Positions 1-12,000 are shown, counted from the first letter of the stretch. The stretch is DNA of 64,000 nt from Azadirachta indica (GCA_022749755.1 CM040440.1:2007769-2071768); one strand, 5' to 3'. The notes: generated from the letters alone by a model not told the origin. Made by a program: numbers and translations.

Positions 1-1335
1 CACATATGATAATTGAACAGAAGATGTCACCTACAACAGCAGTTACTCATAATTCTTTGTGGAACTTAACTATGATAATTGATAGGGCAAATTATAAGCA
101 GTTAAAAATAGTAGTAAGGTGTCTGCCAGCATACATTTTGCATCTTTAGACCTTGAAGGATTCAGTCCCTTTTGAGCATGCTGTGCCTTGTTTACCTGCA
201 TAAGATATCAAATAACAAAGTTCAAGTCTAAATGTAACAATGAATAACCAAAGATATAATCCAAAAAGTTGAAAGAAAAAAAAAACAATTACAAAAGGCG
301 TAGAAAATAGGTTAATTTTCACAGAGCTACTTACAGCATTGAATAACTTGACAACTGAGACACCCAGAGGACGCATGGTAAATGTTAAACAAGTTAGTAT
401 AAGAAAAGCAATGAATTACCACAGGAAAAGAGAGAATTGTCAGACATATCTAATCCAAGAAAAATAGAATCAGGCACCTCCTTTTGTAGCAACACCAATT
501 AGAAACTTTTCATGTGAGTCCAAATAATTAGCAGGCTTCACATGTCCCTTCTCTCCTGCCTATAACATTTGAAAGTTAAATAAATAATATCACTCTGATT
601 CAATAGAAAGGTAAAGTTTAAGGGAAAAAAAATAGTCAAATCATGAAATTGTAAAAGAGTGTTATCAAACCCAATTTAGGTCTTACCAAGTGTTTTTCCT
701 TCTTTGCTTCTCCCTTAACCTTCAGTTCAGCTTCCTCTTTGACAAGCTTCTCAGCAACAAGCTTCCTGTGGGCTGATAACACTGGACCCTGCAAAGACAA
801 CAAAGTTCATACAAGTTCATGTATCACAAAATTTTAAAAAAAAAAAAAAGAAGAAGAAGAGGGAAGGAAAATGTCAATCCAGCAACCAGCTTACAAGTGC
901 ATCATCAGCTACACTATTCTTCAGTATGCTCTTAAACGCCATCTTAAATGCTCTCAAACCTTCTGTAAAATTAGCAGTCCCTGGCTGAATTTCACTATTT
1001 TCTTCATTGTCAGAAAAATCTTCGTTTTCTGAATCTGCATTCCCCTCAGCTTCAGAAGAATCCCTGCCTTCGACTTCCAGATTTTTCACAGAAAGTGAAG
1101 TATCACCTCTAGTCTGAGGGGCCAACTCTTCCTCATCATCATCATCATCATCATCTGAATTATATTCTCTCGCCCTCTTTTGAAACAGCTTTCTCATCTT
1201 CGGATTTATCTTAACCTTGTCTCCAGAACCAGGCGGCACCTTCAGTTTCTTCCTCGCCTTACTTCCCTTCTTTTTACTTGACTTCCTCTTCCTTTGACCT
1301 CTTTCCACTAGCAACCTATGCCCTTCCTCTGCCAT
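1..1335 (-). CDS. RRP15: RRP15-like ribosomal RNA processing protein (3' part outside window)
   Basis: Conserved nucleolar factor of the Rrp15 family, needed in yeast for pre-60S subunit maturation and rRNA processing. Exons on the minus strand read 1335-895, 788-687, 559-478, 354-335 and 195-135, all with GT-AG borders and matching phases. The N-terminus is lysine/arginine-rich (nuclear or nucleolar targeting). An acidic stretch containing seven consecutive Asp follows at residues 70-85. The family core is then recognisable: 'AFKMAFKSILK', 'GPVLSAHRKLVAEKL', 'KGEAKKEKHL', 'GHVKPANYLDSHEKFLIG', 'ATKGGVVKLFNAVNKAQHAQ'. The start was taken at the Met of MAEEGH; an upstream in-frame ATG would add 14 residues but lacks family similarity. 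Exon 4 is only 20 nt. The C-terminal exon(s) lie beyond base 1, so the gene is truncated by the window edge, not broken. Family assignment is secure; UTR limits are unknown. Confidence 0.88.
1131..1154. repeat. ATC/GAT trinucleotide repeat coding an Asp run
   Basis: Tandem 'atc' units on the plus strand encode the poly-Asp tract of the RRP15-like protein on the minus strand. It is a coding microsatellite, likely length-polymorphic without frame loss. Confidence 0.8.
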
Positions 1336-2270
1336 ATTGTGCTTTTTTGTTGACCTAGGATTATCTAATGAATACAAGTAATCAAATTAATCCTCTATAA
1401 CGTTGTTTTCATGAAACCTTAATGAAACTATACTTGAAAATATAGAATAAGACAAACCCTATATAAAAAATCGTATTTTTAATAAACAAAAGAAAAAAAA
1501 TCATTTTTTTATTATTTCTACCTATTAAATGACCACCGATGAGTACATTACATTACACACCTTAATATAACCGCAAGCTGTCGGCAGCAGCAGCGATGGA
1601 GGAAGCTTGAGTGGGCAGTGGTAGTAGTGTTCACGATAGAATCGATTATTTTGGTAAATTTACTGAATACGAAAAACAAAAATAGGGTTTAGGGTTTTAT
1701 TTTATTTTAACTTCTTAGTCTTCTAAGTTTTGCTTCTGTAAGGTTGCAGGCGGAACCGAACCAGGTTGATGACGGAACACGAAGTTTTGCGTAATAGCCC
1801 TTCCTAATACCCTTTCCCAATTTCTCAAGACATCCTCGTTTGTAATACGATAATGGACCGGGTTTTGCACCCGTGTCGGCCTAGGTAACCACTACAAGAA
1901 AGCCCGGCCCTTGAGATATAGAGTAAACGTCGTCGTCTAAGCAATCCATAACACTTGAATTGTTTTTTTGATTATGGAGTTATCCTTGTATAGTCATTTT
2001 GCATGAATAAACTATTAGAATAAATTATTTTAAACATTTTTTTCCTTTTCTTTTATTTATATTCTAATATATAAAATTAGTCGATAATTTGAAAATAAAA
2101 TTAAGTATAAATAAATATGAATTAATATAGGGAAAACAAGATTTGACAGTCGTACATAAAACTTAATCGAGAAAAGACTTTTGACTTGAAACACATATAT
2201 AATAAGATCACATGGATTATAAGTTCATCATGATAAATAAGCATGGAACAAGCGCAAGCAAACAAGCAAG
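1336..2270. other. Intergenic: RRP15 5' flank and AT-rich DNA
   Basis: Contains the presumed promoter and 5' UTR of the RRP15-like gene (roughly 1336-1900, moderately GC-rich around 1740-1930) followed by AT-rich sequence. I see no ORF with coding character, tRNA or transposon terminus here. Confidence 0.5.
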
Positions 2271-2282
2271 CATGCGTAATAT

Positions 2283-2318
2283 GGCGGCGGCGGCGGCGGC
2301 GGCTGCTGCTGCTGCGAG
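2283..2318. repeat. GCG/GCT trinucleotide repeat
   Basis: A run of gcg units followed by gct units, able to encode poly-Ala on plus or a run rich in Arg or Ser on minus. It sits inside otherwise AT-rich intergenic DNA. The surrounding short ORFs have no recognisable protein similarity, so it is listed as a repeat, not a gene. Confidence 0.85.
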
Positions 2319-2339
2319 TGCTTCCAAAAAACAATTAAG

Positions 2340-2368
2340 GCTGGGCCGGGCTGGGCCGGGCTGGGCCA
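2340..2368. repeat. Tandem 10-bp repeat carrying TGGGCC cores
   Basis: Three near-identical copies of ctgggccggg in direct tandem. Each carries TGGGCC, the plant 'site II' core bound by TCP factors at housekeeping promoters. A G-box CACGTG lies about 40 bp downstream (near 2408). This could be a promoter remnant or an unannotated transcript start; no ORF supports a gene. Confidence 0.7.
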
Positions 2369-4330
2369 ATCAAAATTTTAGTGGAGAAATGGATGGCATG
2401 GATAACCACGTGATTTTCAGCAGCAACCCATTTGTTGTAGTTGTCGCTGCGTTGCCCTCCCTCCTCGCCTCGTGGTTATACTTCGTTCTTTTCCATTCAA
2501 TGCACATGGGTTGAACTTGATCGAGGGGCCTGCCTACCTTGTCTTTCTTGCATTCATCCATCTTAATTATTTAATTACTTTGTTCTTTCCAATTCTCTCT
2601 CTCTCTCTCCCTATATATATTTTCAGACAAATTAATTAATTTCTTTTATATATATATATATATATATATAAAATAGAGAGAGAGGTTGACATGTTATCAA
2701 ATCAATCATTTCACTTGCTTGGTCAATTCTAATTATTAATCATCGAATCTCCTCCCTTGATCTTGTTTCATTTACATTCTCAAAATTTATTATTCTTTAT
2801 ATACAATTAATACACTTCAAAATATCTTAAATTTTATTTTAAATAATATATTACCAATGATAGATAATATCACATGAAAATTATTACTATTTTGAATATT
2901 GTCTACCATTACTCTTTTAAGATTTTCTTATTGCATTAAACGATAACATTGATTATTACATGAATATATATATATATATATGGGACTCTACTGTTTTTAA
3001 ACGTTGATAAGTTTCCTATGTGTTTCATCGTTTTTAAAATAATGTATTTTGTTTATTGCTAGAAATATATAGCATGACATACAAATTAATATATCAATCT
3101 CATATATATTTAAAGTGCTCTTCTCATGTTTTGATATGTATCTTTCTAACATATAATTTTCATATCACTGCTTCACCAATAACATGTATTACTTTAATAT
3201 ATACACATAATTCATCAGTAAATTAGATATTAATATTTTGATCTCATTCTACACAATTACTAATTTTTATTTTAAATTTTAAAAAGAAATTTAAATCTGA
3301 AAATATTATATAATCCAATGTATGACAATAAGACATGAATGTACAAAATTGTTGAATTAAAATTTACAAATGTAAATACTCCAAGAAATTAAAATAGACA
3401 AATTAAAGTTTGTTGAATAATTCTTCATAAGGAGTTATAAAATTTATGTCCTAGAGGCTTCTGATAATTAAAGAATTACATATATATATATATATATATA
3501 AATATAATTAATGATTCGTTTATTGATTGTCAAATATTGAAGATTAATTTATTTTTTTTAGTCTTAACCGCAGATATTATACCTGTTATGTTTCATTACC
3601 AATGGACAACGATAGTACTTAAAGAGATGATTAAAATAAAAAATCTTAGTAAGTTTGTAATTTAAATATATATAATTAACTTGATGGAATAGTCATTGTC
3701 AATTTGTTTAAGGTAAGCAAAAGCTAATATAATTCCCAATCAAAATCTAAACCTGATCACATAGATTTAGTAAATTATTTTTCTTTTTAAAGTATGGAAT
3801 TTTGACATTATTCCTCTTTCAAACTCATAATCTGACCTACCTTTGCAATGATCTATTTTTGAAAAACAAAAATGCTTGCTTAATTCCCATGTCATTGTTA
3901 AAGTTTTGCAATAGCTTTGCCTATTGAAATTAAGTGCCTAATTTTAGAAGTAATTTTTTTTTCTCTTTTTTTTTTTCAACAAACTCATGATGAATTGATA
4001 AGATAATTTAAATTTATATATATATATATATATATTTGTTTTGATTATCTAGGTGGAATCTTTTTAGGTTTGTTAGGCAATAAGTGAGATAAGCTAATAA
4101 ATAGCCTAATTAACAGTCAAAACAACTACTAATATTGCTAAGTGCTTTGACAAATTAAGCAAGTAATGGCATGGACAGTAGATGTAATTATGAAAGGGGC
4201 GAGAGATTAGGCATATGCAGCCAATAATACTCTACTTATAGATCTTGTTTAACTCCATTGATGCAAAAAATTTTTTAAAAGCGAAACAGTTGATGTTGAA
4301 CACTTATTTTCACTTGGTGGGATTTGTACC

Positions 4331-4333
<3 letters not shown>

Positions 4334-4373
<40 letters not shown>
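4334..4373. repeat. TC dinucleotide microsatellite
   Basis: About twenty uninterrupted TC units, flanked by aag and a pyrimidine-rich tail. A candidate polymorphic marker. Confidence 0.9.
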
Positions 4374-4375
<2 letters not shown>

Positions 4376-4583
4376 TTTTACCAACAGGCTACTGAATGAG
4401 TGGCATTTTAGTTGAGTTTCTCATTGCTTCTCTTTCTTCTTATTTTTACCTTTTAAATTCTAGTGCCGATGACCAAAACAAGTGATTCAGATTCATAGCA
4501 TAATATTGGATATGGACAAAAAGTTCTTTGTATGAATTGGGTAACCTTATTTCATTTCAATGTATTGGTTCTTCTAGAGTTGC

Positions 4584-4586
<3 letters not shown>

Positions 4587-4616
<30 letters not shown>
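4587..4616. repeat. TA dinucleotide microsatellite
   Basis: About fifteen uninterrupted TA units in intergenic DNA. Confidence 0.9.
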
Positions 4617-4621
<5 letters not shown>

Positions 4622-4780
4622 ACAACGCTATACCAACTAACGGATTTTTTTTTTTTTCTCTCAAAAGAAACCCTAAAACTTAGAAAGCTATTGGAAAAAA
4701 CATTATCTCCAAGAAAAATAAATAAAAGAATTGGCAAGTCCAAGGAAAAGGAGAATTCATTTCATTTCATCCAAAAATGA

Positions 4781-5460
4781 AGGGACATGCTAACGCTATC
4801 CTTTCTGTTACACGTGCTCAATACACTGTGACATTTCTAAGACACCTGCCACCATTTGCCACCTGGATTATAATGTTAGTCATCAAGGGTACCCTAAAGG
4901 GCCAGGGCATTCGTCCGATCTTGGAGAGGCTACCTGCCCTTTAGATAGTGACACGTGTCCCACAGGATTACGATCCAAGGGTGCATGTCATATTAGGGGT
5001 CCGTGCCAACTTATACCCATGTGTCCATTAGGACAAACCCATGATAATGAATGTGATAACACGTGTGCACTGTCCACACATGCGGTGTATGCAAAGACGA
5101 CACGTTAGCAAAATGGGTAATAAATGTGACAAAGCAAGTAGAATTATGAAAATGTACAAGTATGCGACAGCTAATCAGAGAACAAATGACACTTGTCAGT
5201 CGGTCTACGAGTAAGATGTGATGTATCATAATCATAAACATCATCATTTATGATTTACATGATGAAAGTATTTCTTCACCATTGTCTAATGGTGCCAAAG
5301 ATCCAGCAACCCTTTTGTCATTATTCTTTTTATCTTCTTGCCTCTCCAATTTGATCACAGCTTCAATTTCGGTGTAAGTTACCATTTCATTTAATGTCTT
5401 CTTGCCAAAGTGGACAAACTTGTTCATCAATAGTTTGAACCACTTTCTCTGCATTCAATA
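4781..5460. other. GC-richer intergenic island with ACGTG cluster
   Basis: Base composition rises compared with both flanks. CACGTG cores occur near 4811, 4951 and 5060, with an ACACGTTA at about 5100. The minus strand has a 68-codon open frame at 5248-5454 of no recognised family. It may be a decayed mobile-element fragment or a relocated promoter-like sequence; neither is proven. Confidence 0.35.
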
Positions 5461-5888
5461 TCTGCAAATCACAAGATAAAGTAACCCCTTCAGCCTTATA
5501 AGTTTACCCCTTTCATGGCCATGATTTTTTTTTATTTACACTTTTTTTTTATTGGTGCTAATTGGTTGGATAAATAATTTTCACATAATTTTAGTTATAT
5601 AGCATCATTTAAATTTGTGTATTCAATATTATTACTTTTGTGGCCCATAAGATAATTTTTATCTTGCTTTTAATTAAGAAAAAAATTCTATAAAAATATA
5701 TTAAACTAGAATATGTTTTATATTATATAAAAAATTTGCATGTTAAGCAAGTACTCCTTGGCGGATGAAGTTTTGAAGTTGATGTGAGGAAGAACTAGGC
5801 AAAGTTGATGAAACCATAAGAAATGCATTAGGAGAGAAGCCTAAAAAGAAGCAAAACAAAACAAGAAAGAGGGGGTGATGATATAAAG

Positions 5889-5945
5889 TAACCATGGTTA
5901 GTAGACATTAAGTGTCCGGAAAACACGGAAGGCTAACCATGGTTA
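5889..5945. promoter_or_regulatory. Pair of identical 12-bp palindromes upstream of XERICO
   Basis: TAACCATGGTTA occurs at 5889-5900 and again at 5934-5945, centres 45 bp apart. They lie about 60-120 bp upstream of a TATA-like box (near 6007). The perfect dyads and repeated spacing suggest binding sites for a dimeric regulator. The sequence is seen directly; the regulatory role is inferred. Confidence 0.45.
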
Positions 5946-6004
5946 AGTTAAATAACTTGATGAGATTAGTGAGAGGAGTTTGCGGTGGGACCGTTCGTTT
6001 CTTC

Positions 6005-6967
6005 TTATATATAAAGCGAGAGGCTTGAGAGAAAGTTGCAAGCCATTATCAACTTCAACAATAAACAACTATTTGCATATTTTGATTGTGTCTTCTTATT
6101 AGTCTATGTAGATAGGCTTCTTAAAATTTCAGTCTCTTGATTTTATGAATAATACCTTATTGCAATCTTATTGATATTCCATCATCAATCAAACGCAAGT
6201 TCAAACCCAACTTTGTTGTGTAAGTATCATTTTTAATTTCTGTATTTTCTTTCTCTGGTTTTCTTTGAAATGCTCATTTTTTTAATGTTTTTCCTTTGCT
6301 GGTTTTGATGAAGGAGTTGTGTGTTTCTGATAATTGCTAGATCTCATGTTACTCTTCTGATAAATTTGGTTTCTTGATTTCATGTTGTTTTATAAAGATG
6401 TGAGCTTGATTCCTTATGTTTTGATGATGATATTTTCTGTTCTGGCCATTTTGGACATTATCAATTTTTTTCCCATTTTTGATATCAATATGAGGGTCCT
6501 AAAGAGTTAGATCTTGATCGTGATTCTTTTATTATTAAAGAGTCTTTTTTAGCTGTGGTGTCTTTTTGATGCTTTGGATTTTATAATCATGGTCTTGGAT
6601 CCTTTTGATTTGTGACGAAAGGATTTCTGTAATTTGATTCTACTGTTTCATTTTTAACATTTTCAATTGATTTCACAAATCGGTTATGGAAGTTTTACCA
6701 TTTTAAGTTTCCTCTATAAGTTTTGTCCTAATTATTCAACGATAGCTTATTGCTTGATGTTGGTTTTTGTAGCAGGTTGAATTTGTTTAATATCTTGGCT
6801 GCTTTGCTCGTTTCAGAATTTCCACTTCTCATTTCAGGTAATTCTAAAAGTTCCTCTGGGAATTTTCTCTGCTAAAATTTCATTAGTTTCTTATGTAATT
6901 GTGTCTTTGAATGATGTCCTAATGACCCTTTTACTTTTTCAGATAATTGAATTTTAATCCGTAAAAA
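6005..6967 (+). promoter_or_regulatory. XERICO core promoter and intron-containing 5' leader
   Basis: A TATA-like 'tatatataaag' lies near 6007. Transcription probably starts around 6040. Plausible leader introns are 6220 to about 6778 and 6837 to about 6942, each with GT-AG ends. A nine-codon upstream ORF sits in the first leader exon (ATG 6145, stop 6172-6174). Leader introns often enhance expression of plant regulatory genes; exact splice sites need transcripts. Confidence 0.45.
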
Positions 6968-7462
6968 ATGGGCCTGGCAAGTCTCCCGTCCGCATCAGAA
7001 GGAATGCTATGCTTAATTTTAATGAACACTGCTCTATCAATCAATTTAGTTAAAGGCATATTCCGATCAATCCTCAAAGTTGTCGGTATCAACCTTTCTG
7101 TTTCTGAATCACAGCCAGCTTCATACTCACCTCCATACCCGCTTTACATCCCACCTCAAGCAGTTTCCACAGAATCAATTGATGTACATTGCAGTCCTCC
7201 TCTCAGCTATGTTGAGGAGTTCCGTAGCCAGAACCCTGCAATCAAGTTTGAAACATTGTGCCACTGCAAACATGCTGAGAATGACTGTTCGGTTTGCTTG
7301 ACCGAGTTTGAGCCCGAATCAGATATAAATAACTTGTCTTGTGGTCATTTGTTTCACAAAGTGTGCTTGGAGAAGTGGTTGGACTATTTGAACGTTACCT
7401 GCCCGCTTTGCAGGACGCCGCTACTTCCAGAGTTTGAAGATGATCCCTCTTGCTTCTGGTAG
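6968..7462 (+). CDS. XERICO: XERICO-like RING-H2 E3 ubiquitin ligase
   Basis: Small RING-H2 protein of 164 aa in a single coding exon. The N-terminal 'MGLASLP..SEGMLC' and the hydrophobic segment at residues 13-30 are hallmarks of XERICO. In Arabidopsis this ligase is induced by DELLA proteins and drought, and raises abscisic acid levels. A variable Ser/Pro-rich linker covers about residues 45-80. The RING-H2 is complete: C107, C110, C125, H127, H130, C133, C145, C148, ending 'CPLCRTPL'. The start agrees with the family N-terminus. The next gene lies 1.6 kb downstream on the same strand and is unrelated. Ligase activity is inferred from the intact zinc ligands; hormone roles come from the family, not from this sequence. 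Confidence 0.9.
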   Translation: MGLASLPSASEGMLCLILMNTALSINLVKGIFRSILKVVGINLSVSESQPASYSPPYPLYIPPQAVSTESIDVHCSPPLSYVEEFRSQNPAIKFETLCHCKHAENDCSVCLTEFEPESDINNLSCGHLFHKVCLEKWLDYLNVTCPLCRTPLLPEFEDDPSCFW

Positions 7463-9046
7463 AGTGTTTTAGGAGTTTGTGATGAGTCGAGAAAACTTCC
7501 ATGTACAGCGTGTAGTGTACAGGTACTTAACCAATGTATCGGCTGGAGTTGTAGTGTTATACATGTTTTATGTGCGAGTTTAAGCTCCATCGTTTGATGG
7601 GTTGTCGAGAAACCAGAATTCTATTGTATATATTATGAGTTTTCTGGTGTTTTATGGCATATATATAATCTGACTTTGATGTCGAGCTTTCTTTGAGTTT
7701 ATATGAAAGATTTTTGGTTTCCTGTAATGTATGTTGTATGTGATTGATTGGAGAAGCTGGATTGGAAGCAGAACAATTATTGCTCGAGCATTTGTGCGGT
7801 AGAATAAAAGTCTTGGTTTTCAAAAGATGACTCTGGCAGGGTGTTTGGCTGGCTATCAATTTTTTTTGGGCTACTGTCATTAAAGCTATAGATTCGAAGA
7901 GTGTCCAAAGAAAGGCAACAACTGAAACTGGAGAATTGATTAATTAAACTCGAATAAGACCCCACAAATCAATGTGTTACCTGGTCCTTATTTTCCTCTT
8001 CTGTGGCCACGCAGGTGGAGGGGAAAAAAATTTGGTCTCGATTTTCATTTCATTACAATCCCAGTGGTCCATTTGGCAAGAACCATCACAGACAGAGAGC
8101 AATTCCATTACTACACAAACAAAGAAAAGAAAAATGTGATGGGAATTGAAGCTTGGATTGATATTTGAAGCAATTGGAAGGTTCTGTCGATACTGTTGTT
8201 GCCCAATTTAGTGCCATTTTTGCTGGTTTCTCCATTTAAAACGTGCACTACTGCTTGATTGATTCACTGTTGATCCTTTGGAAGAAAATAGTATGCATTT
8301 GGTGTAACACAATTTCTTATTCCCACGCTATTACTTGCCTCGTTGGCAAATTAAGGCTTTCTGTTATGCTTGCTTGGCGATGATTTTGACGCCATAATTG
8401 CTCTTAAATAAAATTATTAGCTCTTCAATTGCTGTGATTTGAAAATATAGTGAAAACACAACAATCAAACTAAACCCTTAAATTTTAATTAAGTCTTAAA
8501 ATTAATAAGGTAATATCTTTTGGTTGAATTAATTCAGGATTAAATTGTGCGAAGAAAAACTGTATGAATCTTATTGTATAACGATGACAAAATTAAATTT
8601 GCAACTATGACCAGATGTTCACTAATGTTTTACAACAATCATTATAAAAAAAAATATAACAATATTTCTTTTATGTCATTCATTGAATACACCAAGCTTT
8701 TTCCCATTTAAAATAAATATTCAAAAATAAAACACCCTAATATTTAATTGCAATTCTTTTAATTTTCAAGAAAATGATTATTTCAATAGGTTTAATAAAA
8801 AATTGCTTTTTTAAATAAATTCTTTTTCCCATTAATTTATGTTTAAAAACGAAAATAAAAAAGAAAACCCGAGGCGGCAAGCAAAAGGAAAACTATCTTC
8901 TCCTATCTTCTTCTATCCTGAGTACTGGCTGTCATTTCTCTCAAGCCTCTGTTACCTCCTTCAAATGACTAATAAATTACCAACGCTGCCACTCCAAATT
9001 TACTATGCCTCACTCTTCCTTCACCACTGAACTCTATCCCCAGCCA
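7463..9046. other. Intergenic: XERICO 3' flank and RNE promoter
   Basis: The first several hundred bases are probably 3' UTR of the XERICO gene, followed by AT-rich spacer (8400-8850) and the RNase E-type gene promoter. Short open frames on both strands (for example 7557-7965 minus) have no family similarity and look like chance. Confidence 0.5.
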
Positions 9047-12000
9047 ATGGAAGGCTACCTTCTTTTCTCTGCCCGCAAACCCACTTGGCTTCTTGGCTCT
9101 TATAACCGGTTCCTCTCGCCGTAAGTTCTCTTACGTATATGGGTTTCTCTGTTGCTTTGTTCAAAGTTTCTTTCTTTTTGGTATTGTTGTTTGTTTTGAT
9201 TGTGATTTTTTATTGAAAGGAAGAAACTTGGTTGGTTTGCTGTTAGCAATTAGCTTGCTTTATCTGTTTAATTCAGAATCTTGCGGTTCTTAATTCTGGT
9301 ATCCGTTGCATGTTAGAAGAAGTTTATAGTCGTTGCAGTTAATTGATGCATTATGCATATGGGTTTCTTGTGTTTTATTGATTGACAATCTTGTTGTATG
9401 TTTTTTGGTACCAAAATTTCTATTTAAATTGTCTTCTATAATTACCAAACGGCTAATAAATTTTTACAATTGAAGCAGGTGTATATGCCATCATCTACTG
9501 CGTAGGAACGTGTTCAGTTCTACTTTATGTATCAGAGATCATAATTCTCTCACAAGATTCCCAGTAATGTCCGTAAAGAAAGGTAATATAATGCTTCCAT
9601 CTTGAAACCATTTTTGGTGGGATTCTGACTACACGTGCTATGCTTGGTCATATAGTTGGAAAATGAAAAACTTTTAATGCTTAGCAAGCTGAGAAATAAA
9701 TACCTTAGTTTCCCTCTTCATTGGGAACGCATATAATTTCTGAATTGTTAATTTCATGTGAATCACATAGTCCTCCTGGAAGTACTCTACTGTGCTAAAA
9801 TGGTTGACAGATATAACCCATTTGATCTTTCAGGCCAGTCAACTAGTCCTATTACAGGGTTGTGTGAAATAGTCTGGACCGTAGAGGCTGATTTGGAAGC
9901 TGGTCAGCTTCTGTACATTACCGGGGATCCAAGTGTATTAGGTTGTTGGGAACCAGATATGGCTATCCTAATGTCTCCGACCGAGCATGAAAACTTGTGG
10001 AAGGCTGAAGTCAAGGTAATTACGCTGCTCTTGATAGACAAAATATGAAAAATTTCATAATTTCGTAAATCATCTGTTTACACTTGACAGATAGCTTGTG
10101 GTGCAAATTTCAAGTATACCTATTTCATAAAAGGAGAAACCTGGGCTTCAGGTGACATTACTTGGAGACGTGGGCCTGAATTTTCTTTGTTAGTTCCTTT
10201 CAAACAAGATAAAAAGATTATGGTGAGAGATTCATGGATGAGATTTAATACCAAAAACTTTCCAACTCATGCATGGGGTTCGTGGCTAGAGGAGACTTAT
10301 CTTCCTGTAAAACCTTCATTCCCGGTTCCATCAAGAGGTATATCTTTATCTTGGCACCCTTGTGCATGAAACTTCCTCCATTAAATTGTTTCTGAACACT
10401 TAGATGCTTTCAGTGTTTTGACAGATGAAGATGAGATTGTGGAACATCTTGAAAATGATTCTAAACAGTCAGAGGCGTTCTTGAATGATCTCAGGCTTGT
10501 GGATAAATTGTACTCTTATGATGACATTACAACTACTGCTACACATGAGGAGTTGGACTCTGATAAGGCCTTCTCTGAAAGAGATCAGCCTGTTGAGGAA
10601 CCTTGGTTACTCCAACCATCTCCTTTCTTTCTTGTATATAAGAATGCAATAAAGCTTGATATGCTGGAGGAATATGAGAATGAGAAAGATGAGGTGATGA
10701 TATCAGATACAGATAGTCACAATAATCAAGATACTGATAGTTTGTTGCCTGAACAAATGAGTTTGACTTCAAAGGAGGATTCTGTTTCTACTGTTATAGT
10801 GATCAATTCTTCAATATGTACCATGCAAAGGATTGCTGTAATGGAAGATGAGAAATTGGTTGAACTACTATTGGAACCTGTTAAAAGTAATGTGCAGTGT
10901 GATAGTGTATATCTTGGGGTAGTCACAAAACTCGTTCCGCATATGGGTGGCGCTTTTGTGAACATTGGAAACTCTAGACCTTCTCTTATGGACATAAAAC
11001 AAAAAAGAGAACCATTCATATTCCCCCCATTTTGTCGTCAACCAAAGAAACAAGAAGTTAATGGTGCTGCTTCTGCAGCTCTTGAAGAGCATGCAACAAC
11101 CAATGGCAAAGACCATGCGGCTCACAATATTGAGGTCATTGATGATGATGCACAAGCTGACTCTCAGGATGATTTAGGACAATTTATGCAAAATGATTAT
11201 GAGGAACAGGATGAAGTTGATGATGATTTTGATGTTTCCGAAGTTCTTAAGAATGTGAATGGTAGTACAGCTGATTATGGTGAAGCAGAAGCCAATTTTG
11301 AGGACTTCTTAGAGGGAGACCATCATTTAGATGATGAAACAACGAACGGTCTCTTTCCCATCATATCTGAAGTATTTAATGACTCTCACATGTCTCATTC
11401 CCAAGATATGAATGATTCTAGGCATACATTCCCTAACGAAAACAAATGGTTGCAAGTTCAGAAAGGAACCAAAATTATTGTACAGGTTGTGAAAGAGGGA
11501 TTGGGTACAAAGGGTCCTATGTTGACTGCTTATCCAAAATTAAGAAGCAGGTTCTGGGTATGTTTCCTTTTCCTCTCTGTATAACTTACTAAAATGAGTC
11601 TGCTTCTCTTAAATTTCTCTGATCTAATTCTTCCGGCCTGCAGATATTAATTACTCGTTGTGAGCGAATTGGTGTCTCAAAAAAAATAACTGGTGTTGAG
11701 CGAACACGCTTAAAAGTAATTGCAAAAACTTTGCAGCCTGAAGGTTTTGGTCTAACTGTAAGAACTGTTGCAGCTGGCCATGCGTTAGAGGAACTGCAGA
11801 AGGACTTGGAAGGTTTGCTTTCGACTTGGAAAATTATAATGGAACATGCAAAATCAGCAGCTCTTGCAGCAGATGAAGGTGTGGAGGGAGCTGTTCCTGT
11901 TATACTACATAGGGCAATGGGCCAAACACTCTCCGTTGTCCAGGATTATTTCAATGAGAAGGTAAGTAACAGAAAATTATTCTAACCTGTTTCCCAGTTT

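Larger units (their letters stand above)
2369..4780. other. AT-rich intergenic DNA with many microsatellites
   Basis: About 2.4 kb without coding potential. It contains TA repeats near 2647-2670, 2965-2982, 3480-3500, 4018-4035 and 4587-4616, and a long TC repeat at 4334-4373. No terminal inverted repeats or long terminal repeats were noticed by eye. Confidence 0.6.

Noticed and set aside
2212..2514. 100-codon plus-strand frame with poly-Ala
   Set aside because: Driven by the GCG/GCT repeat; flanking residues show no domain or conserved pattern.
5248..5454. 68-codon minus-strand frame, possibly transposon gag-like
   Set aside because: No zinc knuckle, protease or polymerase motif near it and no LTRs seen; too weak to call a mobile element.
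7557..7965. Two overlapping minus-strand frames behind XERICO
   Set aside because: Low-complexity, no homologues recognised, antisense to the likely 3' UTR.
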